This document shows positions 1-10,700 of a DNA stretch of 64,000 nucleotides, one piece after another. The stretch's first letter is position 1, and the number at the start of each line of letters is the position of its first letter. The stretch is from Datura wrightii. Its lineage: Eukaryota; Streptophyta; Magnoliopsida; Solanales; Solanaceae. The translations under genes and the position numbers were made by a program. The notes under the pieces were generated by a model. It saw only the letters and a program-made list of their open reading frames with translations. It was not told the origin of the DNA and ran no database searches. The stretch lies in contig JASDFA010000018.1 of NCBI GenBank assembly GCA_035772735.1, forward strand, positions 136,963,501 to 137,027,500, written 5' to 3'.

Positions 1-2045
1 TAAGCCTAAGTTTAGGCTATAATTATATCGAAAGTGACGTTGTTCTTTAGAATAAAGTTATATTTAGTATTAATTGACATATTTATGAATGTAGTTGGAG
101 AAATAGTTGAAGTATTGGTCGAGCATCGTCCTATAGACGGATAGTTAGAGGATAAGGTATGTAAAGCTAGTTCCTTCGGCAAGTTAGTAGCTTTAGCCTT
201 GTATAGTACAATAAACTCCGTAGTAGAATTCCCGGAGTTGAATGTTAAGTATTGTGCAAAGTTCAGTAAACCTAGTTTGCGTTGTTATATCGTATTCAGT
301 CTGAAAGTTAGAAGAGCATGCGCCCGAGGGCAAGTTAGTATTTCAGATTCAGTATAGTCTATTACGTGATTAGCAAGCATGTAGTAGAATAAAAGAAACA
401 GATTTTCATAATAAAAGTCAATAAAGAAAGATCAGATAAACAGACAGTTATGGCTATAGATTAGCCATTCAGACAGAGAGTATCTTGGCTACAGATTAGC
501 CGTACAGTTAAACAGAGGTTACAGAATCAGTATAATTAGTAAGAATCAGTTCAGTATAGAAACAAATCAGAATAAGAAGTTAGATTCCAGATAGTCTTTT
601 CAGTTATACATGTTTCCGATTTCTATGTGTTATTTGCTTGTTGAGACTTGTTGTGGCATGTTGGCACCCTTTTAGCATCCCTACCGCCCCTGGGTTATAG
701 TTGTGTCGATACCAGATTCAGATACCGCCACCAGCTGGGCGATGCCGTCCGCCTAGAGGACGATGATGGCCGACCACCATGATAATACGGTCCAACCACC
801 CTGCTTGCAGGGGTAGTTCAGTTTACTCTACGCATAGCCAGTCCACCCTATTTACAGGGGAAGAACACTCTTGTGTGCGCTTGTGCCCGGGGGCAGTTTC
901 AGATACAAATTTTTATTAAATTACCCTGTTGCGTGCTTGCACCCAGGGGCAATTTTTATGACACACCTCGTGTACACTTGCGCCCAGAGGCAGGAGTCTT
1001 CGGGCTCAGACACAGTTTATTATCAGAGGCCAAGGCCTGAGCTACGTACCAAGGGGACCGGTAGGAGGAGCTCACAGTTATCAGATGAGTGGAGTGACTT
1101 ATTTTTTGTTGGTTTAGACCCGGGTAGAGGTAAATAGATTGTGTGTTGGTTGGCACCTTCCGGCTTATGGGGGTCGGTCAGGTATTGTGTGTATTATTAT
1201 GTATGCTTCTATGTGCTATTAGATACTGATAAACTATGGGACGACACGACATTAGGTACGCTCAGATTAGTTATAGAGTAAATAAACTCTCCCCAGTTAT
1301 TCTCAGCTAGATAGACTCAGCTACCTTCTACTTATATATCATGTTACTATTGTTATTCATTTCAGTTGTGCATTTCAGTTGCTTTACATGCTCTGTACCT
1401 GTGGTACTGACGCCCAGTGGGGCGCTGCATTACTTGCCTGCAGGTACTCGTCGACGAGGAGGCGATCCCTCGTGATTCCAGTCAGATATTGAGTATTCAG
1501 CTCCTGTCATCCGGAGACTGAATTCTAGAGGTGTATTTCGTTTTCTTTTGTTGTACAGTACGGGTAAGTCGGGGCCCTGTCCCGATCATTTCTATTGTTA
1601 TTCCTAGAGGCTTGCAGTTTGTATATATTTCCCCGTGGTCAGCCGAGCCGGTCGTGTGAGGCCGTGCAGCTTGTTATAGTTATTTGTTATTTCTGTTCCT
1701 GTTGGCCGTGTGCGGCCACAACCAGTCAGTAGTGGTGACCTTGCCGGTCACGTAGTTATTTAGCATGTTATTGTTGAGTTACAGAGAACTAGACAGCATG
1801 GTGGCCTTATCGGCCCGCATAGGTTCCCCTGTAGTTGTATGTTTTTGGTTAGCTGTTTTGCAGGCGCAGGTGGCTATAGGCCTGTTGGCCGGAGGCTATG
1901 GTTACAACCGTTATATAGCCCTTTGTTTCCAGAAATTTGAGTTAGAGCTGGCCAGGCACCAGATGTGCTTAGGCTCACTAGATAGCAGTCTAGGTCCTAC
2001 CAGGGCACCAGGTGCCAGTCATACCCCCTAAGGCGGGGCGTGACA
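1..2045 (+). repeat. 5' LTR of element A (partial)
   Basis: This stretch matches 6969-9015 almost base for base, including the terminal GGGCGTGACA. It holds R/U5-like sequence, many short GC-rich hairpins (about 780-990 and 1700-1930) and the inverted motif GGCACCAGGTGCC near the 3' end. Small open frames in it are not genes. The promoter part of this LTR lies left of the window. Confidence 0.93.
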
Positions 2046-2049
2046 AACT

Positions 2050-2061
2050 TGGTATCAGAGC
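2050..2061 (+). other. Primer-binding site of element A (tRNA-iMet type)
   Basis: TGGTATCAGAGC starts 5 bp after the LTR end. It is the exact complement of the 3' end of plant initiator tRNA-Met, the usual primer for chromoviruses. Confidence 0.9.
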
Positions 2062-2109
2062 AGGTCGTGTCCCAGGGAGTCTGCAAGCCGTGCTAAGTAG
2101 AGTCTTGTT

Positions 2110-2760
2110 ATGGGCCTGAATCAAGAGTATATAGAGACGTGCATGACGGCTACTTTGAGAGAGGACATGGACATAGCCAGGGTACAGGCCTTCGCACAGA
2201 CAATTGAGGGCTTGAGACAGCGACAGCGGGGTGACAGACAGGCGACTTTAGAGCAGCGTCATTGAAACAGACCCGCTGAGATTCGAGGGGAAATCCCTAG
2301 GGGGCCGAGACCATGGTTTTCAGATAGGCCACCTAGATCTTTACCTCTGGTACAATAGCAGAGAGGCAGATTTGTTCGCCGGGGTCAATCAGAGTCCGGT
2401 AGCAGTTCACGGACAGTAGCCTCACCTCAGCAGCGGAGGGTAGAACAGAGTAGATTTGCAGCTACCCCTTGTCCTATATGCCACCGACTACATGCTGGAG
2501 CCTGCAGGAAAGGCTTCCCAGGGTGCTATTACTGCGGACAGGAAGGGCATTTAATGAGAGATTGTCCATCCAGGGGACAGGGTAGCCGGGATGATTTGGA
2601 TAGAGCATCAGCAGGGCCACGAGTTCCAGCAGTCTCAGCAGGGCGCAGATTCTCAGGTTCAGTAAATAGCGGCCGAGGTAGATCAGGAGCCTCTGGCTCA
2701 GGTGCAGGCCCCAGCCGTACCTATGCATTACCAGGGAGGCAGGATTCAGAGGCATCTCCC
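2110..2760 (+). pseudogene. Gag remnant of element A (N-terminal part deleted)
   Basis: Gag forms the capsid-like particle and binds element RNA. Starting at the ATG at 2110 the frame reads only the C-terminal part of a Del-type Gag: a charged helical stretch, then a CX2CX4HX4C zinc knuckle at 2524-2565 (CYYCGQEGHLMRDC). In-frame stops occur at 2263 and near 2356. The usual large capsid domain, several hundred residues in this family, is absent, so this copy has an internal gag deletion as well as point damage. After the knuckle the frame continues open into the protease region. The family assignment follows from the knuckle and the linked Del-type pol. The ATG may be an internal Met exposed by the deletion. 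Confidence 0.8.
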
Positions 2761-3239
2761 GACGTGGTCACAGGTACATTGATTATCTGCTCATACCCTG
2801 TTTATGTACTGATTGATCCAGGATCCACCCTATCATATGATACCCCGTTTGTGGCACGAAAGTTTAATATTGCACCAGAATTATTACAGTAGCCCTTTTC
2901 GGTATCTACACCCGTCGGTGACTCGATCGTGGCTAGCAGAATTTACCAGGGGTGTAAAGTAGAAGTTGTTGATCGTCAGACCACAGTAGATCTGGTCGAG
3001 CTAGAAATGATAGACTTCGATGCCATAATGGGTATGGATTGGCTAGTGTCGTGCTTTGCCAATGTTGAATGTTGGACCAAGACGGTCTGATTCCACTTTC
3101 CAGGAGAAGCAGTGCGATAGTGGAAGGGCAGCACCGCTACGCCAAAGGGTAGGTTTATTTCCTACCTTCAGGCGAGGAAATTGATATCTAAGGGGTGTAT
3201 TTACCACCTGGTCAGAGTTCAGGATATTCGAGCAGAATC
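2761..3239 (+). pseudogene. Aspartic protease remnant of element A
   Basis: The retroviral-type aspartic protease would cut the Gag-Pol polyprotein. The active-site region is visible as LIDPGSTLSY with the catalytic Asp codon at 2814-2816, in the same frame as the gag remnant. A stop at 2890 follows. The frame then continues through a recognisable MDWL-type segment (about 3030-3050), which is the conserved second half of the fold, before another stop near 3087. The reading frame then shifts by one base before RT. The DPGST form of the motif is common in plant gypsy elements, so the active site itself is not mutated; the gene is dead because of stops. Confidence 0.78.
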
Positions 3240-4828
3240 TCCGACACTCTAGTCTGTTCCGGTGGTGAACGAGTTCCCTGATGTGTTTCTGGATGAGTTA
3301 CCTGGTATTCCCCCAGATAGGAAAAATAGATTTTGCTATTGATTTATTACCAGGCACCCAGCCGATATCGATTCCCCCTTATCGCATGGCTCCTGTAGAA
3401 CTCAGAGAATTAAAGGAGTAGCTGAAAGACTTGTTGGATAAAGGTTTTATTAGGCCGAGTACTTCACCATGGGGTGCGCCAGTTCTATTTGTAAGAAAGA
3501 AAGATGGCTCACTCCGTATGTGCATAGATTATCGGCAATTAAACAAAGTTACAGTGAAGAACAAGTACCCGCTTCACAGGATTGATAATTTATTTGATCA
3601 GTTACAGGGAGCCAGATATTTTTCTAAAATTGACTTGCGGTCCGGATACCACCAGGTTCGAGTTCGTGAAAGAGATATTCCCAAAACGGCGTTCAGGACC
3701 CGATATGGACACTTTGAATTTCTAGTTATGTCCTTTGGGTTAACGAATGCCCCAGCAGTATTCATGGACCTGATGAACAGTACTTTCAGACCTTTCCTGG
3801 ACTTGTTCTTAATAGTGTTTATAGATGATATTTTGGTGTATCCTCGCTCTGAAGCAGATCACCGGACTCATTTGCGGACAGTGCTCCAGATCCTCAGGGA
3901 CCGCCAATTATATGCTAAATTCTCTAAGTGAGAATTCTGGCTTAATTCAGTAGCCTTTTGGGGGCATAATGTGTCGGATGCTGGTATACAAGTTGACACG
4001 CAGAAGATAGAAACAGTCAAATCATGGCCCAGGCCTACCACTCTGACCGAGGTCCGCAGTTTTCTGGGATTAACGGGATATTATAGGAGGTTTGTTGAGG
4101 GATTCTCTACCATAGCAACACCTCTGACCAAACTGACACAGAAAGCAGCAAAGTTTAAGTGGACAGAGGCATGAGAGCAGAGTTTCCAGGAGTTGAAAGA
4201 TAGATTAACCTCCGCCCCAGTGTTAGCCTTGTCGGAAGGTACAGAAGGTTATTCAGTATATTGCGATGCATCATGCATTGGGTTGTGTTGTGTGTTGATG
4301 CAGCATGGTAAGGTGATTGCATATGCCTCCAGACAGCTGAGGAAACACGAGAGGAATTATCCTACCCACAACCTGGAGTTAGCCGCAGTGATCCACGCCT
4401 TGAAAATGTGGAGACATTACCTGTACGACGTCCATGTTGATATTTTCACAGATCACAAGAGCCTACAGTATATCTTCACTCAGAGGGAGTTGAATCTGCG
4501 ACAACGTCGCTGGTTGGACTTTTTAAAAGATTATGATGTGAACATTTTGTACCACCCGGGAAAAGCTAATGTTGTAGAAGATGCTCTCAGTCGAAAGTCC
4601 ATGGGGAGCTTGGCGTATTTGCAGCCCGAGCAGCGTGAATTGGTTAGGGAAATACATCAGTTAGCTAGCCTAGCTGTATGTGTAGCAGAAACAGAGGACG
4701 GTAGAGCGGTAATTCAGGACACTTCCGTGTCATCGTTGGTTGTGGAAGTGAAAGAACGGCAATTTGAGGATCCTGACCTAGTTCATCTTAAAGATTACAT
4801 TCCGCTAGGGAAGGCGCCAGGGTTCTAG
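3240..4828 (+). pseudogene. Reverse transcriptase-RNase H of element A
   Basis: RT copies element RNA into DNA and RNase H removes the RNA strand. The linker and the first RT segment (3240-3430) carry a frameshift and a stop at 3420. From 3431 one frame carries the Ty3-type RT: the YRQLNKVTVKNKYPL block, the SKIDLRSGYHQVR block, the SFGLTNAP block and the catalytic FIDDIL at 3818-3832. Stops at 3929 and 4172 break the thumb region (GYYRRFVEGF is readable). RNase H follows in the same frame from 4193, with YCDAS, YASRQL and FTDHKSLQ readable. It ends at a stop at 4826. The catalytic RT aspartates are intact. Confidence 0.92.
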
Positions 4829-5745
4829 GTAACAGAGGATGGAGTGCTGCATTGTAAAGATTGTTTATGTGTTCCCAATGTTTCAGACCTCCGCCAGCGG
4901 ATTATGAACGAGGTACATTACGCCCGTTATTCCCTTCACCCCGGTGCGACAAAAATGTACCATGACATCAAAGAGAACTACTGGGGCCAGGTATGACAAG
5001 GGAAATTGCTGAATTTGTAGCCCAGTGTCCTAACTGCCAATAGGTGAAAGAAGAACACCAGAAGCCAGGCGGGTTAACTCAGGACATAGTTGTACCTCTC
5101 TGGAAATGGGAAGCAGTGAATATGGATTTTGTGGCAGGATTACCCCGTACCAGACATAGACATGACTGTATATGGGTAATAGTTGACAGATTGACAAAAT
5201 CAGCTCATTTCCTGCCAGTGAGAACTACTTTCTCGGCTGAAGATTATGCGGAGTTGTATATCCGAGAGATAGTCAGATTGCATGGAGTGCCAGTATCCAT
5301 TATTTCAGTCAGAGGAGTGCAGTTCACGGCTAGGTTTTGGCAATCGTTCCAGGACGGACTGTGAACGCAGATTAATCTGAGCACAGCTTTCCACCCTCAG
5401 ACAGACGGACAGGCTGAGCGCACTATTCAGACGCTCGAAGATATGCTGCGAGCGTGTGTGCTAGACTTTGGTGGTAGCTGGGACGAGCATTTGCCGCTGA
5501 TAGAATTTTCTTATAATAGTAGCTATCACTCGGCTATTCAGATGGCACCTTTTGAGGCTTTATACGGGTGAAAGTGCAAATCGCCGGTTGGCTGGTTCGA
5601 AGAAGGGGAATCAGCGATAATTGGGCCAGACATTGTTCAGCAGTTAGAAGAGAAAGTAAAGCTTATAGAGAACACCTATAGACTGCACAGAGTCGCCAGA
5701 AGTCATATGCGGATGTACGGCGCAGAGACTTGGAGTTTAATGTGA
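4829..5745 (+). pseudogene. Integrase zinc-binding and catalytic core of element A
   Basis: Integrase inserts element DNA into the genome. The H2C2 zinc module lies at about 4900-5043 (HPG, then CPNC) and ends at a stop at 5041. The catalytic core follows at 5044-5364 in a shifted frame, with the first Asp in NMDFVAGLP. The second conserved Asp, normally in ISDRG, is replaced by Val (ISVRG near 5310), so the active site is lost even apart from the stops at 5362 and near 5570. The third catalytic region (TDGQAER, about 5401-5420) and the block MAPFEALYG (about 5542-5568) are still recognisable. Confidence 0.88.
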
Positions 5746-6156
5746 ATGACTGGGTATTTCTGCCCGATGAAAGGGGTGATGAGATTCGGTAAGAAGGGTA
5801 AGCTCAGTACGAGGTTTGTTGGGCCTTATCAGATTTTTCGGAGGATAGGCCGAGTAGCATATGAGTTGAACTTTCCTCCAGAGCTAGAGTCCGTCCATCC
5901 CGTCTTTCATGTGTCCATCCTGAGGAAATGCATAGGAGACCCATCCAGAGCAGTCCCAGTCCAGGATATCCAGGTTACCGAAGAGCTGGCCTATGAAGAG
6001 GTTCTAGTAGCCATCCTAGACAGGCAGGTTCGTAGATTGAGAACTAAGGATATTGCATCTGTCAAAGTATTATGGCGTAACAGGAACCGAGAGGAGATGA
6101 CGTGGGAAGCTGAAGGAGATATGAAAGCTAGATATCCTCACCTATTCCAGGTCTAG
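5746..6156 (+). pseudogene. Integrase C-terminus with chromodomain-like tail of element A
   Basis: This open segment holds the GPY/F-type integrase C-terminal domain (KGKLSTRFVGPYQIFRRIG, then HPVFHVSILRK). A chromodomain-like tail follows, with ILDRQVRRLR, VKVLWRN and MTWEAEGDM. Tails of this type belong to plant chromoviruses and are thought to guide insertion to particular chromatin. The stop at 6154 is the natural end of pol, shared in position with the corresponding tail of element H (33305-33544). The segment is open, but it is cut off from the rest of pol by upstream stops. Confidence 0.88.
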
Positions 6157-6406
6157 TTAGGCGACAGGTATGTCCGTATCATTACTTATGTAGTACCTTA
6201 TGGTTGTATATGTATAAGTGAGAAAGATTGATGTTTAGCTATCCAGTAAATCTTAAAGCATTGCGTACAGTACCTGTGTTGAACTTTTCTGCAATTTAGG
6301 TTTTTTCTATAGTTCATATTACAGGGGAAACTCTGCCTAAATTTTTCTAGGTAGTAAGTTAAGAAGTCTCCTAGATAGGAGTTTACATTCGAGGACGAAT
6401 ATTCTT

Positions 6407-6420
6407 AAGGGGGGGGAGAA
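6407..6420 (+). other. Polypurine tract of element A
   Basis: AAGGGGGGGGAGAA lies directly before the TGTTATGCCCC start of the 3' LTR and would prime plus-strand DNA synthesis. The related element H has AAGGGGGGAAGGA in the same place. Confidence 0.9.
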
Positions 6421-9015
6421 TGTTATGCCCCGTAGGATTCCCAGCACCTAGATGGACTATTCGTGCGTTGGTCAAGCATATTTGGAAACCATACATGCTA
6501 GGGAAAGGCCCGGGAAAAGACCGAACGAGAAACCTGTCGAACCATCGCGGAAGGAGCCGAGGTAGAGCCCCTCCGCGATGGCAGCGTGTCACGGAGGTGA
6601 AGCCTCCACGTTGGCTCCGTGACACGTTGGCCTTGTCCAGGCTCAAGTATATAAAGCCCCACTTCAGTTTATTCTAGATTTAAATCATAAAAATTTCCAG
6701 AAAACAGAGAGGAAAACCAGAGAAAGGAAAAAGAATGAAGAGGGTAATATAATTTCATCCGATTACGCTGCCAAACGCATTCCAAACCTAAATTAACCTC
6801 AGATACCGAGGTACTTAGTTTCGTGAAATACGGCCGACGAATCATCAAGCTACTGAGCTAAGGTAAGTAGAATTGCTCCAAACTAGTGTCTATGTGTTCC
6901 TAGCTGTGAAGTGAATATTTCTCCCTTCTGGACTTCTGGAAAATAGCGAGTTTTTGACCGTCTTTAGATAAGCCTAAGTTTAGGCTATAATTATATCGAA
7001 AGTGATGTTGTTCTTTAGTATAAAGCTATATTTAGTATTAATTGACATATTTATGAATGCAGTTGGGAGAAATAGTTGAAGTATTGGCCGAGCCTCGTCC
7101 GACAGACGGATAGTTCGAGGATAAGGTATGTAAAGCTAGTTCCTTCAGCAAGTTAGTAGCTTTAGCCTTGTATAGTACAATAAACTCCGTAGTAGAATTC
7201 CCGGAGTTGAATGTTAAGTATTGTGCAAAGTTCAGTAAACCTAGTTTGCGTTGTTATATCGTATTCAGTCTGAATGTTAGAAGAGCATGCGCCCGAGGGC
7301 AAGTTAGTATTTCAGATTCAGTATAGCCTATTACATGATTAGCAAGCATGTAGTAGAATAAAAGAAACAGATTTTCATAATAAAAGTCAATACAGAAAGA
7401 TCAGATAGATAGACAGTTATGGCTACAGATTAGCCATTCAAACAGAGAGTATCTTGGCTACAGATAAGCCGTACAGTTAAACAGAGGTTACAGAATTAGT
7501 ATAATTAGTAAGAATCAGTTTAGTATAATAACAGATCAGAATAAGAAGTTGGATTCCAGATAGTCTTTTCAGTTATACATGCTTGCTATTTCTATGTGTT
7601 ATTTGCTTTTTGAGACATGTTGTGGCATGTGGGCACCCTTTTAGCATCCCCACCGCCCTTGGGTTATAGTTGTGTCGATACCAGATTCAGATACCGCCAC
7701 CAACTAGGCGAAGCCGTCCGCCTAGAGGACGATGATGGCCGACCACCATGATAATACGTTCTAGACCACCCTGCTTGCAGGGGTAGTTCAGTTTACTCTG
7801 CGCAGAGCCAGTCCACCCTGTTTACAGGGGCAGAACACTCTGTGTGCGCTTGTGGCCGGGGGCAGTTTCAGATACAGATTTTTATAAAATTACCCTGTTG
7901 CGTGCTTGCACCCAGGGCATGTTTTTATTACACACCCCGTGTACACATGCGCCTAGAGGCAGGAGTCTTCGGGCTCAGACACAGTTTATTGTCAGAGGCC
8001 AAGGCCTGAGCTACGTACCCAAGGGGACTGGTAGGAGGAGCTCACAGTTATCAAATGAGTGGAGTGACTTATATTTTGTTGGTTTAGACCCGGGTAGGGG
8101 TAAATAGATTGTGTGTTGGTTGTCACCTTCCGTCTTATGGGGGTCGGTCAGGTATTGTGTGTATTATTATGTATGCTTCTATGTGCTATTAGATACTGAT
8201 AGACTGTGGGATGACACAACATCAGGTATGCTTAGATTAGTTATAGAGTAAATAAACTCTCCCCAGTTATTCTCAGCTAGATAGACTCAGCTACCTTCTG
8301 CTTATATATCATGTTACTGTTGTTATTCATTTCAGTTGTGCATTTCAGTTGCTTTACATGCTCAGTACCTATGGTACTGACGCCCAGTGGGGCGCTGCAT
8401 TACTTGCCTTTAGGTACTCATTGACGAGGAGGCGATCCCTCGTGATTCCAGTCAGCCATTGAGTATTCAGCTCCTGTCATCCGGAGACTGAATTCCAGAG
8501 GTGTATTTCATTTTCTTTTGTTGTACAGTACGAGTAGGTCGGGGCCCTGTCCTGATCATTTCTATAGGTATTCCTAGAGGCTTGCAGTCTATATATATTT
8601 CCCTGTGGTCAGCCGAGCCGGTTGTGTGAGGTTGTGCAGCTTGTTATAGTTATTTGTTATTTCTGTTCCTGTTGGCCGTGTGCGGCCACAACCAGTCAGT
8701 AGTGGTGAACTTGCCGGTCACGTAGTTATTTAGCATGTTATTGTTGAGTTACAGAGAACTAGACAGCATGGTGGCCTTGTCGGCCCGCATAGGTTCCCCT
8801 GTAGTAGTATGTTTCTGTTTAGCTGTTTTCTAGGCACAGGTGGCTATAGGCCTGTTGGCCGGAGGCTGTGTTTACAGCCGTTATATAGCCCTTTGTTTCC
8901 AGAAATTTGAGTTAGAGCCGGCCAAGCACCAGATGTGCTTAGGCTCACCAGATAGCAGTCTAGGTCCTACCAGGGCACCAGGTGCCAGTCATACCCCCCA
9001 AGGCGGGGCGTGACA
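6421..9015 (+). repeat. 3' LTR of element A
   Basis: This is a complete LTR of about 2.6 kb from TGTTATGCCCC to GGGCGTGACA. It contains a hairpin-rich upstream region and TATA box near its start. From 6969 to its end it is near identical to the 5' LTR in the window, with scattered single-base differences, which suggests a moderately young insertion. The last 350 bp contain an array of short GGCC-type hairpins also present in element H. Confidence 0.93.
6542..6655 (+). promoter_or_regulatory. LTR promoter of element A: hairpin module plus TATA box
   Basis: A 10-bp inverted repeat (CCATCGCGGA at 6542, TCCGCGATGG at 6572) is followed by the 12-18-12 palindrome: CGTGTCACGGAG at 6585-6596 and CTCCGTGACACG at 6615-6626. 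TATATAAA follows at 6648-6655. The palindrome recurs upstream of TATA boxes in the unrelated elements B and D. The function is inferred from position. Confidence 0.72.
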
Positions 9016-9475
9016 AAAATTGAGTTGAACTAGTGAAATTCATGCTAGGTTGTACATGTTGGCTGAGATGAGTCGATTGTGCTAACTGTGACTATGCTAA
9101 AAAACCGACGGATTCTCAGGTTAAGGGAATTTTGGAAATTTCAAGAAAGGGGTGAATTGTAGAGGATCATGTAGTTAAAATTTTTCTTTTGTTTTCCTTG
9201 CTAAGTGCTATGGGATAACATGTTATCGATAGGTAAGGATTGTGGTTAGCTGTACAAAGTCTGAGTAGTACATGGAATATATACCGTCGAATTCTCCCAA
9301 GGCACTAAGCATATTTGTTATGTTTTGTAGTTTGTTTGTGTAAATAAGTACGATCTTGCCTTAATGGTGTAAATTTGGCTAAAGACTAAGTGTGGGGTAG
9401 CCGAGCTTAACCCAACCTTAGTCGAAGCTAATTTTAATTGTCTTAACATTGAACTTGTCTGTTTGTTTTGACAAG
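9016..9475 (+). other. Part of the predicted intron before the accessory ORF of D
   Basis: This matches the 3' part of the intron predicted in B (52345-53012). It contains AAGTGTGGGGT at 9388-9398, inside a stem formed by GACTAAG and CTTAGTC. It ends with a pyrimidine-rich acceptor at 9474-9475, five bases before the ATG. Element A separates it from its donor site. Confidence 0.55.
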
Positions 9476-9479
9476 AACA

Positions 9480-10700
9480 ATGGCAAGTAGGCAAGACAAG
9501 GGAAAAGGCGCATCAACATCTGGCGCCGAAAGAAAAAGAATCAGACTGGGCACAGTGGTCCCAGCAGCACCAGCGGTTCCATGCGGCCAACGCCGTCAAT
9601 ACGGAACCAGGTGGGTGACAGAGGAGGGGAAGAAGTGGTACGCAAAGCACAAGGAGAGCAAGTACTTCCCCGAGGAACACATAGCAAGGGAACCGTTGGC
9701 ACAAGAGTTCCCCAGGATTGTCCAGAGGATCGAGGCAGCTGGGCTGAACTTCATTTTTGAAGAGCCCAAGGAATGCAACTTGCACTTGATTCGGGAATTC
9801 TATGCTAACTGGAACCCGACTCTCAGAAGTCACACCATCAAAATAAGAGGGCAAATAGTCACTTTTGAGCCCCACCACCTCAATGTTATCCTAGGGGCGC
9901 GGGACACAGACGCCCATATGCTTCAATAGCTGAATATCACTCCACCATATGCGGACATCAAACGGACCTTGTGTGGAACCCGATCAACAGCTCGGTGGAG
10001 CAGACATAAGGAGAGGGGCTACCATCAGACTTTGCCTTACTCACAGATGAACAGGGAGGCCAGGATATGGCTGAAGATTGTTTGTTCCTACCTAATCTCG
10101 GGGGTGCATATGACGGATGTAACCCGGGATTGTGTATTTTTGGTGTAGGCCCTGATGAAAGGGCTGGAGATCAATGTGGGGGCGGTGATTATATCCTCCA
10201 TGAAGAGAGCCCGATTGCATTAAGGGTACAGATACGGATTTGGTGGACTACTCACCACATTCCTTAGGGGCCTGGATATTGAGGAAGAGGCCCTTGACTA
10301 CATCCCACAGATGGAGCGGCAGCCCTTAGATGTCACCAAAACTAAGGCACCCGACACCAGCCACGGGACAGTTCTTACACTAGCCGAGCGACATGCTCGG
10401 GATGATCAGTACATGGATCGCATGTACGGGATGCAGATGCTCCAGCTGCAAATAGGCAGGAGGCCGGCGACAGAAGAGGATCTATGGCAGCTCGAGCTAG
10501 ACTTCCCTTTTGCCAAAAATTCCAGGGCTCTATGCCGAGTGGGGCCAGCTTTTGTAGAGCCCATGGATGATGATGTCCCCACAGATGAGGAGACATGTCG
10601 TGAGGACTCCGATGTGGAGTCTGATGATGACGATGGGGGCGATTCATACATGGGAGATGAGGCAGCAGCACCTGATGAAGAAGTGGAGTATTTTGATTGA
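9480..10700 (+). pseudogene. Accessory (env-position) ORF of D, three nonsense codons
   Basis: The product is of unknown function and resembles the domain annotated in plants as putative plant transposon protein. It sits where Athila elements carry an env-like ORF. One frame runs from ATG 9480 to TGA 10698, about 406 codons, with stops at 9927, near 10147 and near 10221. The B copy at the corresponding codons indicates single-base changes. Visible parts are a basic N-terminus (KGKGAS, RKRIRLG), the conserved core EGKKWYAKHKESKYFPEE and NFIFEEPKECNL, a second core (VHMTDVTRD, TKTKAPDT), and a strongly acidic tail (DDDVPTDEET, DSDVESDDDDGG, EEVEYFD). I see no signal peptide or membrane segment, so it is unlikely to be a true envelope. 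Confidence 0.8.

Larger units (their letters stand above)
1..9015 (+). mobile_element. Element A: Del/Tekay-like Ty3/gypsy chromovirus, 5' LTR cut by window start
   Basis: The first base of the window corresponds to base 6969 of the 3' LTR, so about 550 bp of the 5' LTR lie outside. The LTRs are about 2.6 kb and begin TGTTATGCCCC and end GGGCGTGACA. The internal region of about 4.4 kb runs PBS, truncated gag, protease, RT, RNase H, integrase, chromodomain-like tail and PPT. Every coding domain carries stops or frameshifts, so the copy is dead. The sequence right of the element (aaaattgagttg) matches the interior of element B near 52563, so A was inserted into element D. The expected 5-bp target duplication (aaaat) cannot be checked because the left flank is outside. 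Confidence 0.93.

Noticed and set aside
871..1137. Small open frames in the LTRs of A (also 1765-2031 and 7844-8107)
   Set aside because: They lie in U3/U5 LTR sequence, are not kept between the two LTRs in length, and show no domain.
9513..9878. Antisense open frames opposite the accessory ORFs (also 10375-10717, 46507-46956, 52940-53316)
   Set aside because: They are mirror images of the conserved sense ORF caused by its base composition.
9480..10700. Calling the env-position ORF a true retroviral envelope
   Set aside because: I see no signal peptide, transmembrane helix or cleavage site, and the core resembles a plant transposon-associated domain instead.
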